64,000 nucleotides of DNA from Neoceratodus forsteri (Eukaryota; Chordata; Ceratodontiformes; Ceratodontidae): NCBI GenBank assembly GCA_016271365.2, contig CM028136.1:473666001-473730000 (forward strand). The letters run 5' to 3'. Below the pieces are notes generated by a model. That model worked only from the letters and a program-made list of their open reading frames with translations. It made no database searches and was not told the origin of the DNA. Each line of letters begins with the position of its first letter. Within the stretch, counting starts at the first letter, position 1. Below, in pieces: positions 33,305 to 44,949 of this stretch. A program made the translations under genes and the position numbers.

Positions 33305-36240
33305 AACATAGAAACATAGAATTTGATGGCAGATAAGGACCACTTGGCCCACCTAGTCTGCCCATTTCCCTACCTAATGAATAAGCTGCAGATCCTAGTT
33401 AACCAACAGCCTACTTCCTGCTACCCCCACTAGAATTGCCTTATGTCTGTCCCATGCATTCTTGAATTCCACCACTGTTTTTGACTCTACGACCTCCTCA
33501 GGAAGGCTGTTCCATGCATCTACAACCCTCTCTGTGAAGAAATACTTTTCACATTACCTCTGAGCCATCCCCCCTCTATCTTCAAATTGTGTTCCCTTGT
33601 TCTTGCACATTTCTTTTTCTGAAAGAGGCTACCCTCTTGGACTTTGTTGATTCCCTTGAGGTATTTGAAAGTTTCTATCATGTCCCCCCTCTCCCTTCTT
33701 TCCTCAAGGCTATACATCTTAAGCTCCTTTAGTCTTTCTTCATATGTCTTCTGGTGCAGACCCTGCACTATTTTGGTTGCCCTCCTCTGGACAGCCTCCA
33801 CCCTGTCTATGTCTTTGTGGAGATGGGGTCTCCAGAACTGTACACAGTACTCCAGATGTGGTCTTACCAACTGTCTGTACAGAGGGCCAACAACTTCTTG
33901 TTTTCTACTGGTGATGCCTCTCACTATGCATCCCAGTATCCTCAACCCTCCTTACTGCCTTCTCACATTGCTGGCCCACCTTTGGTCATCTGATATGATT
34001 ACCCCAGGTCTTTTTCCATTTTTATTGTTGTCAGTATCTCACCCCCCATTGTGTACTTTTCCCCTGGGTTTTTGTTCCCAGGTGCATTACTTTGCACTTC
34101 TTTGCATTGAATCTAAGCTGCCATACATTTGACCATTCCTCCAACCTTGCCAAGTCCCTTTCCATCCTTTCCACCCCACCTTGCATATCAACCCTGTTGC
34201 AGATCTTTGTGTCATCTGCAAAGAGACATACTTTCCCTTCCAGTCCCTCTGCAATGTCACTTATAAAGACATTAAAAAGGACCGGCCCCAGTACTGAACC
34301 CTGTGGTACCCCACTAATAACCCTCCTTTCTTCACTGTAGATTCTATTTACTATTACCCACTGTGTTCTGTTGTCCAGCCAGTGTTTTACCCAGGCTACC
34401 ACCCTGGGACCCACTCCTAGGCTCGCTAATTTTTTATTAATCTTTTGTGTGGGACTGTGTCAAATGCCTTGCTAAAGTCTAGGTAGGCCATGTCCACTGC
34501 CCCTCCCTGATCTACTACTTTGGTCAACCAGTTAAAGAAATCAATTAGATTTGTCTGACATGACCTTCCTGCTGTGAATCCATGCTGCCTTGGGTCCTGT
34601 GCCCCACCAGTCTCTAGGTACTCAACAATTCTTTCCTTCAGAAATGATTCCATCATTTTCCCTACCACTGAGGTCAAACTGACAGGTCTGTAGTTTCCTG
34701 CCTCTGTCTTGCTCCCACTTTTGTGAAGAGGAATCACATCCACCCTCCTCCAGTCATCAGGTACCACACCAACCTCCTATGATTTATTAAAAAGGGTAGT
34801 CAGCTGTGTTACTAGTTCTTCCCTTAGGATTCATCCCAGAATTCTAAAAGAACTATCAGGTCCCATTGCTTTGTCCACCTTCAGCTTTAAGAGTTCTTTC
34901 AGAACCCTTTCTTCTGTGAAAGAACTAATATCAACCATCCTATCCAGAGTGCTTATATTGACTGGATTAGGTATCCCCCCCTGCTTTTCCATTGTGAATA
35001 CTGAGCAGAAGTATTTCGTTCAGTATCCCTGCTTTTTCACTGTCGTTCTTTGCCCAATCACCTTCCTCTTTATTCAGCCTCAGTATCCCTGCCTTAGTCT
35101 TTCTTTGCTCCCGAATGTACCTATAAAAGGTTTTATCCCCCTTCTTAACCGAGTTGGCTATCTTTTCCTCAGTTTAGGGCTTTGCTTCTCTGACTGCCTT
35201 CCCCGCTTCCTTCTGCTTTAACTGGTACAGTTCTCTGTCCTGCTCCTTCTGTGTTTCTTTTTACTTCCTGAATGCTGTCTTTTTCTCCTGTACCTTCCTC
35301 GCCACTTCTTTTGAGAACCATGGTGTTTTTTTTTCTTTCATTTTGATTTTGTTTATTTGCTTCACACAAAGGCTTGTTGCCTCTGTGATGGCAGTGTTGA
35401 TGTTTTCCCATTGTTGCTCCATCCCACCTTCTTGCCCTTTTGCTAGTGCTTTTCTGAGGCACTCTCCCAATTTGACAAAATCAGCCCTCCTGAAGTCCAG
35501 CACCTTCACTTATGTGTGGCTTGACTCTAAAGCTAAGTTTATCGTGAACCACACTGTCTGGTGGATGCTTGTTCCCAGATGGCTACCCACTTCAAGATCA
35601 GAGATCCTCTCTCTGTCCCCATTTGAGAGTACCAGGTCTAAGATTGCTCCTTCCCAAGTGGGTTCCAAAACTAGCTGTCTGAGCATGCCTCTGTAGGTAT
35701 TGAGAATGGCCCTGCTCTTGGATGTGGCTGCAGCAAAGGTGCCCCAGTTAACATCTGGCATATGCAGATCCCCATCAGCAATATCTCCTTTCTACCATCC
35801 CAGGATGCCATCTATCATTTCCTTGTCTGTTTCCTCCCCTGAGATGGAGGTCTGTATACAACCCCTGTGTGGATTGTGGAGCCATTTCCAGTTGCCAGGG
35901 TGACCCACAGTGCCTCCTCTCCTCCTGTTTACCCTTTAGTTCTGTTGCTTGATCCCTTCCCTTACATGAGAGCTACTCCTACTCCTCTTCTTCTCTCTCT
36001 CTGTCCTCCTGTAGATTGTGTACCCTGGTATGTTGACATCCCAGTCATGGATCTCTGTGTACCATGTTTCTGTGACTGCCATGATATCCAGGCATCCTCT
36101 TCCATCAAGGCTACCATTTCAGGAGCTTTTTACCTAGACTATGGGCATTGCTATTCATTACCCTCCATTTTTTATGGCTTTATTTCTTTTCCCATCTCTG
36201 TCCTTACTGCCATTGTCTTTTCTCCATTTCTTATTACTGT
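33305..36240 (-). mobile_element. CR1-clade LINE, copy A
   Basis: The 3' end (low coordinates) starts with gaaacatagaaacatagaat and tctgcccatttccc, the CR1-type 3' UTR. Upstream on the minus strand are the ORF2 C-terminus, RT and part of the endonuclease, reaching about 36240. Sequence identity with copy B (36318-38760) is high throughout. The elements lie head to tail with about 75 bp between them. Confidence 0.85.
33520..35903 (-). pseudogene. CR1 ORF2 (endonuclease plus RT), copy A, broken
   Basis: In coding order: endonuclease part at 35510-35761 (MPDVNWGTFAAATSKS, EGAILDLVLSNGD), linker at 35169-35509, RT N-terminal part at 34426-34767 (GNYRPVSLTSVVGKMMES, QHGFTAGRSCQTNLIDF, YLDFSKAFDTVPHKR), RT palm at 34031-34414 (ISGVPQGSVLGPVLFNVF, FADDTKICN with both catalytic Asp present), and C-terminus at 33520-33945 (RRATKIVQGLHQKTYEERL). 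Frameshifts occur between about 34420 and 34430 and near 34000. The RT active site is intact, but the ORF is not continuous. Confidence 0.85.
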
Positions 36241-36317
36241 AACATAATCGGTGCTTAAAAGTATGTTAGAACTCATTAAAATGGTAAATGAATGTCCAAA
36301 AATAGTACAATACTGCC

Positions 36318-38760
36318 TAGAAACATAGAATTTGATGGCAGATAAGGACCGCTTGGCCCACCCAGTCTGCCCATTTCCCTACCTAATGGATAAGCTGTAG
36401 ATCCTAGTTAACCAGCAGCCTACTTCTTTCTACCCCCACCCCCTAGAATTGCCTTATGGCTGTCCCATGCATGCTTGAATTCCACCACTGTTTTTGACTC
36501 CACAACCTCCTCAGGAAGGCTGTTCCATGCATCCACAACCCTCTCTGTGAAAAAATACTTCCTTACATTACCTCTGAGCCGCCCTCCGTCTTCAAATTGT
36601 GCCCCTTGTTCTTGCACACCTCTTTTTTTGAAAGATGCTACCCTCTTGGACTTTGTTGATTCCCTTGAGGTACTTGAAAGTTTCTATTATATCCCCCCTC
36701 TCCCTCCTTTCCTCGAGGCTATACGTATTAAGCTCCTTTAGTCTCTCTTCATATGTCTTCTGGTGCAGACCCTGCACCATTTTAGTTGCCCTCCTCTGGA
36801 CAGCTTCCATCTTGTCTATGTCCTACGGAGATTGGGTCTCCAGAACTGCACACAGCACTTCAGATGGGGTCTCACCAGCTGTCTGTACAGAGAGATAACA
36901 ACTTCCTGGTTTTCTACTGGTGATGCCTCTCCCTATGCATCCCAGTAGCCCCAGCCCTCCTTACTGACCTCTCACATTGCTTGTCCACCTTTAAGTCATC
37001 TGATATGACTACCCCAGGTCCCTTTCCATTTTGTGTGTTGTTAGTATCTAACCCCCATTGTGTACCTTTCCCTGGGTTTTGTTTCCCAGGTGCATTACCT
37101 TGCACTTCTTAGCATTAAATCTAAGCTGCCATACATTTGACCATTCCTCTAACCTTGCCAAGTCCTTTTCATCCTTTCCACCCCACCTTGTGCATCAACT
37201 CTGTTGCAGATCTTTGTGTCATCTGCAAAGACATACTTTTCCTTCCAGTCCCTCTGCAATGTAACACAAAGACATTGAAGAGGACCGATCCTAATACTGA
37301 ACCCTGCGGCACCCCACTAGTAACCCCCCTTTCTTCAGAGTGGACTCCATTTACTATTGCTCTCTGTGTCCTATTCTCCATCCAATTCTTTACCCAGGCT
37401 ATCATCTTGGGACCCACTCCCAAGCTGACTAACTTGTATATTAATCTTTTGTGTGGGACTGAGTCAAATGCCTTGCTAAAGTCTAGGTAGACCATGTCCA
37501 CAGCTCCTCCCTGATCTACTACTTTGGTCACCTAGTCAAAGAAATCTATTAGATTCATCTGGCATGACCTTCCCACTGTGAATCCATGCTGCCTTGGGTC
37601 CTGCACCCCTCTGGCCTCTAGGTACTCGACAATTCTTTCCTTCAGAAGTGATTCCATCATTTTCCCTATCACTGAGGTTAAACTAACAGGTCTGTAGTTT
37701 CCTGCTTCTGCCCTGCTCCCACTTTTGTGAAAGGGAATCACATCTGCCCTCCTCCAGTCCTCAGGTACCACCCCATCCTCCCATGATTTGTTAAAGAGGG
37801 TAGTCAGTGGTGTCACTAGTTCTACCCTTAGTTCTTTTAGAATTCTGGGATGAATCCCATCAGGCCCCATTGCTTTGTGCACCTTCAGTTTTAAGAGTTC
37901 TTTCAGAACCCTTTCTTCTGTAAATGGGCTGGTATCAACTTCTGTATCCAGAGTGTTTCTATTGTTTGTTTTAGGTACCTCCCCCTCTTCATTTGTAAAT
38001 ACTAAGCAAAAATATTTGTTTAGTATCTCCACCTTTTCACAGGCACCATCTGCCCACCTCATCCCCTTTATTAAGCCTCACTATCCTTCCCTTAGTCTTC
38101 CTTCGCTTCCTGATGTACCTAAAAAAGGTTTTATTCCCCCTTCTTAACTGAGTTGGCTATCTTTTCCTCAGTTCGGGCCTTTGCTGTTCTGACTGCCTTC
38201 CCAGCTTCCTTTTGCTTTAACTGATACAATTCTCTGTCCTGCTCCTTCTGTGATTCCTTGTACTTTCTGAATGCTTTCTTTTTCTCTTGAACCTTCACTG
38301 CCACCTCCTTTGAGAACCATAGTGGTTTCTTACATCATTTTGTTTTATTTATTTGCTTCACACAAAGGCTTGTTACCTCTGTGATGGCAGTTTTATTATT
38401 CCCCATTGTTCTTCCACCCTCCTTCCTGCCCATTTGCTAGTGCATTCCTTAGGCACTACCCATTTTGCAAAGTCAGCCCTCCTGAAGTCCAGTACTTTTG
38501 CCTTTGTGGCTTGACTCTATTGCTGTGTTTATTGTGAACCATACTGTTGGAGTGGTCGCTAGTTCCCCGATGGCTACCCATTTCTACATCTGTGATCCTC
38601 TCTCCATCTCCATTTGAGAGGACCAGGTCTAAGATTGCTCCCTCTCGAGTGGGTTCCAATACTAGTTGCCTAAGGCATGCCCCTTGTAGGGCATCTAGAA
38701 CAACCCCACTCTTTGAAGTGGCTGCTGCAACTGCACTCCAGTTAACATCTGGCATGATCT
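36318..38760 (-). mobile_element. CR1-clade LINE, copy B
   Basis: It begins at the 3' end with gaaacatagaatttgatggc, the same 3' UTR as copy A, and extends to the endonuclease at about 38760. It is slightly shorter at the 5' side than copy A. Same orientation and family suggest two independent insertions or a tandem duplication. Confidence 0.85.
36420..38755 (-). pseudogene. CR1 ORF2 (endonuclease plus RT), copy B, broken
   Basis: In coding order: endonuclease at 38456-38755 (MPDVNWSAVAAATSKS, EGAILDLVLSNGD, TSDHS), RT start at 37532-38062 (LKELLKLKVHKAMGPDGIHP, GNYRPVSLTSVIGKMMES), RT palm at 37169-37531 (YLDFSKAFDSVPH, TSGVPQGSVLGSVLFNVF) and C-terminus at 36592-36810 and 36420-36617 ([15 protein letters not shown]). 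A frameshift after VLFNVF means the FADD box is read in another frame. It is inactive. Confidence 0.85.
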
Positions 38761-38764
38761 AATT

Positions 38765-39050
38765 ACCGCAAACACACAGCCTATTATAACTACATACATA
38801 TTTATAGAATACATTATAACCCATAAAGGCCTAATCAATGCTGAGGTAAACAATCCATCATGTTAGAAGGGAAAGTTGTCAGATGAGCATAACTTGAAAA
38901 AATCGCATCTGTTATGGTCAGATTCAGTGTTGTACACCAGCATCATGTGTATAGTCCATGTTCCCAGAAGTAGTAATAAGCTCCACTTTGAAAACATTCA
39001 GATAAGTTTGCAGTTTTGTCAGGACCATAATCTCTGTAAGGAAAAAGAGA
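38765..39050. other. short unassigned spacer
   Basis: AT-rich sequence between CR1 copy B and the L2-like LINE, with no recognisable feature. Confidence 0.4.
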
Positions 39051-39069
39051 AACAGCAGAAAAACAAAAG

Positions 39070-40164
39070 GAACAACAGACCAATATCACACATCCTACAG
39101 ATTGCTCTTCAACAAGTTAAAGCAGAAGGAGGCCTGTCCCCCTTAAAAACTCTGAAAAGAGGGGTACCTCAAGGTTCTATATTAGGGCCCTTACTTTTTG
39201 CAATCTACATTAATAACATCGACTACTGTATAAAAGAAGCCAACATCCATCTGTTTGCAGATGATACAGTTCTCCACGCGAGTCGCCCAACACCTGAAGC
39301 TGTCTGCAATGACCTACAGTCAGAATTCAACCTTTTGCAAAGCCAATTCCTCCAAAATAAGCTACTCCTTAATGCCAAAAAAACTAAAGCAATGGTCCTC
39401 TCCCCTTTCATCCATACAGCTAACCCTGTGTACAGTGGGACAGTTACCCAAATTACCACAGTTCTAGGTGAAAAACTAGAATTTGTTACAAATTTCAAGT
39501 ATCTGGGAGTTTGGATAGACCAAAGACTCTCCTTCATTGAACATATCGAGGACTTGCTAAAACGACTTTGGCAAAGGCTTGGCCTGTTTTTAGAATCAAC
39601 CAATTTCTCACCAGAGATGCCAAGAAACAACTGGTCCAATCCATTTTCCTATCATTGGTTGATTATGCTGATTTCCTCTATAGCCAATGCCCCAACTCTT
39701 ACATGGCTAAACTGGACACACTCTACCATCGAGCACTGAGATTTATAATGGGACTTCCCTTCGACATGCATCACTGCACCCTATATGCAGCAGTGGGGTA
39801 GACATCACTAAAGTTCAGGCGCCACAGAAACGCCACTTTCTGGACCTATAGAGCCATCTCCAATAAGCTGCCTTACTATATGTCCTACTGTCTTCCCCTG
39901 AGTATAATTGGGAAATATGCGTTAAGAAGTTACTCAGCTATTACACTTAAAGTACCCAAAGCAAAATCCCACTTTGGCAGGGCAGCCATAAGCTTTGTGC
40001 TACCTACCTTATGGAACGATCTACAAAAAACCCTCAAATTAAGCACTGTAATCGGTATAAATGCCTTCAAGATGCTTTATTTCCATACAATCAGAGAAGT
40101 ATGTAACTGCTTCACCCACTCAGACCCAGTACCGGTGTCTGCACTGGTATATAGCCATGCCTAG
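39070..40164 (+). pseudogene. L2-like ORF2 reverse transcriptase and C-terminus
   Basis: Within the ORF ending at 39739 are KRGVPQGSILGPLLFAIY, LFADDTVLHAS (both catalytic Asp present), LLLNAKKTKAMVLS and FKYLGVWIDQRLSFIEHIE, the usual L2-type RT palm-to-thumb order. The C-terminal part continues in other frames at 39568-39801 (LVDYADFLYS, LYHRALRFIMG, HHCTLYAAVG) and 39880-40164 (KSHFGRAAISFVLPTLWNDL). A frameshift near 39600 and a stop at 39799 break it. The N-terminal RT part and endonuclease are absent. Confidence 0.8.
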
Positions 40165-40772
40165 ACCCAGTTTTAAGTACTGACCCCCCAGCTTGCTCCT
40201 CACAAGCCTAATTGTTCTCTCTCTTATCCCCCTGTCTTATTAACACTAGGCCCATCCATCCCCTTATCCTTCCTTTCCCAACATCAGATAGGAGCTCACT
40301 ACCCCTGGGTTGTGACATCCTACCATGCCCCATACTTTATAGCATTCAGTCCTGGGGCTCACACATACTCCTTTTCTCCATCCACCTTCTCTACATCCCA
40401 TTTTACCAACTCCTCTCTGTGCACTGTGCCTTCCTAGCCTTTCTCCCCCTACCTACCTCCCTTCCCCCCCTACCTTCACCTCTACCTGGTGTATATTTTT
40501 TTTTCCTTCTGTTACTTCCTCATGCAACCTTAGATAACCTGCTTTATCTTCCAATAGACACTTCTATGTATGTAAATACCCTGTAATCTGTACAATATCT
40601 ATATAATTCTATGTACATATGAACTTCTTTTTCTTCCTCTCTGTAAACAGTATTATCTGTATTGCCTTGTAAATACCTGTGTTGACCTGTATATACAATT
40701 GTTCATGCTCTACCCAGGTCCATCTTGCAAATGAGCTTCTGCTCAATGATGAATGCCTGGTTAAATAAAGAC

Positions 40773-40796
40773 TTGATTGATTGATTGATTGATTGA
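40773..40796 (+). repeat. (TTGA)n LINE tail
   Basis: About six TTGA/TGAT units at the LINE 3' end, likely generated during target-primed reverse transcription. Confidence 0.85.
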
Positions 40797-40977
40797 ATAT
40801 CTACAATGTCTATATGTCATACTAGAATTAAGATACATATTATCAGATACAAATTAAAATCTGTGCTAAGGATAGAACATCATGGACCTGATATTCAAAA
40901 GTTTGCATGGGTGTTAACTGGTGTTTGCCATACAAAACCAGGTTTTTCTGGAGTCCAATATTAAAAGGCTTGGTTGC

Positions 40978-41245
40978 AGACCAGTCCACTGCACAGTGGT
41001 AATGCTACTGCTTGTGATGCTGATGATCCAGGTTTGAAGCAAGCCTGGGTGTCAGAGGTCCAGCTGGGGAAAGAGGATTACGATCCTACAGATTGCTCTC
41101 CTCTCCAGGTGGTGGATGGGAAGCTGCTTGTTGTCTGTATGACCCTCATGGGGCATGGGGTTCTGGAAAGCCAGAGTTCACTAGGTTTTAGTGGCATGAC
41201 TGTCAAATGGCATTCTTACACCTCGGTGACATTGCACGTCATGCA
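40978..41245 (+). mobile_element. tRNA-derived SINE-like sequence
   Basis: The start gcacagtggtaatgctact resembles an A-box region and gatccaggtttgaagc a B box, so a Pol III promoter of tRNA origin is likely. The body runs to about 41245. It lies just inside the left end of the 3.1-kb element. The family is not recognised. Confidence 0.5.
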
Positions 41246-41789
41246 TCTCCCGCTAGAAACCTAACAAAATGCTGGACGTGCACAATGCCACCCACCTCAC
41301 CCTGACTCCATACAAGCTGACCATGGTGCCTCCCTGGACACTGGATGAGGCATCTGAGGGGGTAAGTAGGGAGGCCCCTGAGGCCCTGCCCTGGTAGATA
41401 AGCCAGGGAAGAACAACGAGGAGTGTCAGCCCCGGAGACTGACAAACTACAGGCGTGGGTCAAGCTAAAAGGGAAAGCCATTCCTGGCCCCCTCCAAAAG
41501 GCAACAGTTAGTGGTAAACAGAGTTAGCGACTGAGCAAACCAAAATATGGTATAGGCAAATGGGGGGCATGGACAGGAATATCGGTCAAGCAAATATTCA
41601 GCATATTTGCATTGCACAAAAGGGTTTACAATGGTCCTTGTACTCTGTGCACATACCATCAAACAAAACCCCCTCTTGCTCCACTCAACCCTAGAAGCTG
41701 CTGGAGGTAATGCAAAGCAAAGTTTTTAGTGCTGCGATCGGTGAAATACTGGGTGATGCTAGTTCTGAGGACTGCCAGCCCACAGTCAA

Positions 41790-42160
41790 GCTCTAACACA
41801 AAATGATGAACCAGCACTCAGATACCTCTTAACATCAGAATAATCCAGGTCCAGACAAAGTAATATCCACAGTGAATTTTATTCAGTGCACACCAGACCA
41901 GAGGTATACAGAAATTAGGAGCTTGCTTGCCCCAGCGCTTTGACTCAAAACGAGTCTTCATCAGGGGGTGAGTCACCCCCGATGAAGACTCATTTTGAGT
42001 CAAGGTGCTGGAGCAAGTAAGCTCCTAATTTCTGCATACCTCTGGTCTGGTGTGCACTGAATAAAATTAGCTGTGGATATATATTACTTTGCCTAGACGT
42101 GGATTATTCTGATGTTAAGAGGTATCCGAGTGCTGGTGCATCCTTTTGTTTTCAAGCTGG
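41790..42160. repeat. foldback hairpin with ~180-bp arms
   Basis: The arms meet at 41972 in gggggtgagtcaccccc and pair outward through agtcttcatc/gatgaagact, aattaggagctt/aagctcctaatt, accagaggtat/atacctctggt and cagcactcagatacc/ggtatccgagtgctg. Pairing fades near 41790 and 42160. Identity between arms is about 90% by eye. The block is flanked by a short direct repeat, gctggaggtaatgca, at about 41700 and 42155. Confidence 0.85.
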
Positions 42161-42289
42161 AGGTAATGCACCCAACTAGCCAGATGTCCACAGGGGGGAA
42201 CACACCCACCCCTGTGGTCCATGGCACCCTCACCCCAATTGTCAGCCTGAAGTTATAGAAAAAGAATCCGGGTTCTACTGGTCTCCACC

Positions 42290-43345
42290 TCCTCCAATCC
42301 ACCAGCCCATAGTGACAAAATCTCCCTGGTGCTAGTGATTGCACCTCTCTTCAATCACCAGACCATGTTAAGAAATAATACCTCTTTGGTGCTGGTGGTC
42401 CTTCCTGTCCAACCCATATAAAGAAACAATACATACTTGATGCTAGTGGTCCCCTTCCTCCACTTGCCAGCCCATGCTACACAAATCTCCCTGATTCTAA
42501 TGGCCCTCCTCCAATCACCAACACATACTACAGAAATCTCCCTAGTGTTAGTGGTCCTCCCCTCCGATCACCGGCCCATAGTATAACTAAACTCTCCTGG
42601 CATCCAGTGATCCCCCCCCCGGCACCAATCCATGGTACCTCCAATTGAATGTCTGTGATCCCTGGCATCTAGTGGTGCCCCAGCATGGCACTGAGCACCC
42701 ACCCCTCAGTCACTTTACCGGTATCCTCAGCATTGCAGGTGTGCATACAGTGACTGGTGTAGTCTTCCTTACTCCTCCTTAGCCAGCCACCATATGTCCA
42801 GGCAGGAAGCACATGTCTTATTTATAGGACATGGTGCATCACCCTGTCCTATAAAAAAAGTAATGTGCTCCCTGCCTGGATATATGGCTTCTGGCTTATG
42901 AGGTGTGAGGATGGCTGTGCTGATCACTGTATGCACACCTGTGGCATAGAGGATACTGGTAAGGTGACTGGGAGGGTGGGTGCTTGGTGCCATGGTGGGG
43001 AGGCTGCTAGACACTGGGGTTATAGACATCTGACTGGAGGTACCATTGATCAGTGCTGGGGTGGAATCACTGGACACCAGGTGGGGTTAGTTATGCTGTG
43101 GGCTGGCAATTGAGGGAGGGAGGACCACTGGCACCAGCGAGGTATTATTTCTTTTATATAGTGATGATCAGATGGAACTACTAGCACCAGGGAGGTATTA
43201 TTTCTTCATATGAGCTGGTGATCCGATGGAGGGGACCAGTAGCACCTGGGAGATTTTTGTTGTATGGGCTGGTGATCAGAGAAAGGGGACCACTAGCATC
43301 AGGGAGGTATTATTTCTTTATATGACTGGTGAGCAGTTGGAGGGG
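42290..43345. repeat. long hairpin of mirrored ~57-bp minisatellite units
   Basis: The left half has units with CTCCCTGGTGCTAGTGG at about 42327, 42386, 42432, 42488, 42537, 42594 and 42655. The right half has inverted units (CACTAGCACCAGGGAGG) at about 43069, 43126, 43180, 43236, 43289 and 43345. The centre near 42839 pairs catatgtccaggcaggaagc with ctccctgcctggatatatgg. ORFs in the region are by-products of the repeat. Confidence 0.75.
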
Positions 43346-44211
43346 ATCACTAGCTCCATGGATAGCCACATATGTCTGGGCCTGGGAAAGCGGAGGTATC
43401 ACATCAGGATATCAACATCCTGACAGCAAACACCACCATTGTGATGAATCTCACCAGGTCGAGATCTTTTGCTGTGGTGTTCCACTGTGTGCTGACACTT
43501 GGAGTTGGTTATTTAGAGATGGGTGGGTGTGGGGGGCAAAGCCCCCAGGAGAAAAATACTTTCTCCTGTTGGGGACAATGCCAACTGTCAGCATCGTTCC
43601 CATCTCTGTCGGGGTGTTGATGTCAACACCGTCAATATCATGACATGGAACCAAAGGGGACAGTGCCACCCTAGCCTGCCTCTGCTACCCACGCAAATGG
43701 GCCCATAATGGTCATGCAAATGGTCTCTTAGCATCTTGCATGCCCAATGGACTCATTTGCATTGGTCCCTTTGAAAACTCCAGATAGTGCTCTGGTGTTT
43801 GTGGCCCACTTTGACAGTCATGTCTGGGCAGTGCTACTTTACTTAGCTCTGTACTGACATGGCCCTGTATTCAGTCGGAGAGCACCAGTGCACTATCTGA
43901 CTGCATATAGCATCCTCAGACCTTGGACAATTTCAAAGTGAAGCACAAACTTTGCACTCCACTTTGCACTTTACTGAATATCAGGCCCTATATCTACTGC
44001 TGGTGATATCATGACCTAAGATGGCTGCTTTGCTTAAGTCCCTGAATAGCCTGTATAGAATCTGTTTACATCCATTGGCACACGATCAAACTTTTAGCTT
44101 AAAACCATTTCATTTGAAAGCCATAGTTGTGAGCAGTCAGCAGATACCATTTTGATTATTTTTGGCAGAAGCACAGAAAACAGTTACGGTCAAAAATAGT
44201 GCTTAGCTAAA

Positions 44212-44760
44212 ATGGGTGAGAAATGGTGGTACCTTTCTTTACAAGACAGTCAGGATCACAAACATCACAGAAATTAAACAGATGCTTCAGACACTTATAC
44301 CAGAATTTGTGGAGTTGAGGAACAGTACTAAGAAGGTGGAAGAAAGGATGGAAGCCACTGAGTTGAGAATTGCTGATACAACATTCTTTACAATGAAGGA
44401 TAAAGCACACACTTCACTGCAGGCTGACAGGACACAACAGCTTGTGAGGCAGGTAGAGAAGATATGGGAAAAAGTGGATGATCTCAAGAATAGAGGTTAC
44501 AGAAAAATATAAGGATTGTGGGTATTCTGGAGAGGGTCTGAAAGCACTGATGTGCTACTTTTACAAACTGTGCTGTCAAAGGTACTGGATAACTACTGGG
44601 ATATGCTGCTTGAGATAAAGCTCACCCACAGGAATCTTGCACCCCTGACCTGCTCGAGGCCCCCCCCCAGTGATCCCTGGCATACCTGCTAAAATACAGC
44701 ATAAAAGAGCAAACATTAAAATTTGCAAGGGGAAGGGGCCACTGAAATGTAATGGCCACA
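44212..44760 (+). pseudogene. L1-type ORF1 fragment
   Basis: 44216-44512 encodes a coiled coil (EIKQMLQTLIPEFVEL, VEERMEATELRIADT, QVEKIWEKVDDLKNRG). Other frames then show NIRIVGI-like and KEQTLKFARG-like motifs of the L1 ORF1 RRM and C-terminal domain up to about 44740. No matching ORF2 follows, so this is a fragment cut short by an AT-rich microsatellite. Confidence 0.55.
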
Positions 44761-44762
44761 AA

Positions 44763-44872
44763 ATATATATGTGTATATAAATATATATATAGCTATATAG
44801 ATATATATAGATATTTAGATATATAGATATATAGATATAGAGATACAGATATATGTACAGTATATATATTCT
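44763..44872. repeat. (ATATAG)n-type AT-rich microsatellite
   Basis: Imperfect tata/agatat units. Translations are Ile/Tyr strings with no gene meaning. Confidence 0.9.
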
Positions 44873-44949
44873 TTGGAAAATAACTTCATTAGTACACCAG
44901 TTATGGTAATGTAATGCCACAAAAGTAGGAAATGTGACATTAAGTGTCC

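Larger units (their letters stand above)
39055..40796 (+). mobile_element. L2-like LINE with (TTGA)n tail
   Basis: 5'-truncated inside the RT. The body runs to a pyrimidine-rich 3' UTR (40170-40700) and an end reading gctcaatgatgaatgcctgg, then TAAATAAAGAC and about six TTGA/TGAT units (40773-40796). Short tandem tails of this kind are typical of the L2/CR1 group. It is better preserved than the copy at 10.5-11.9 kb. Confidence 0.8.
40884..43988. mobile_element. 3.1-kb non-autonomous element with terminal inverted repeats and giant hairpins
   Basis: The left end ggacctgatattcaaaagtt and right end actgaatatcaggccc are imperfect inverted repeats, with further subterminal similarity (aagtttgca and tgcaaagtttg). 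Inside are a SINE-like unit (40978-41245), a 180-bp-arm hairpin (41790-42160) and a long hairpin built from ~57-bp units (42290-43345). No transposase ORF is present. The ends resemble those of the 24.3-26.3 kb element (gatattcaa). The target duplication is unclear: the flanking trinucleotides cat and tat differ by one base. It could be a Harbinger-type derivative, but that is a guess. Confidence 0.65.

Noticed and set aside
33644..34132. Plus-strand ORFs over CR1 copy A
   Set aside because: They are antisense shadows of the minus-strand RT. All recognisable motifs are on the minus strand.
40978..41060. Functional tRNA gene
   Set aside because: A- and B-box-like sequences occur, but the acceptor stem does not pair and the sequence continues into a SINE body.
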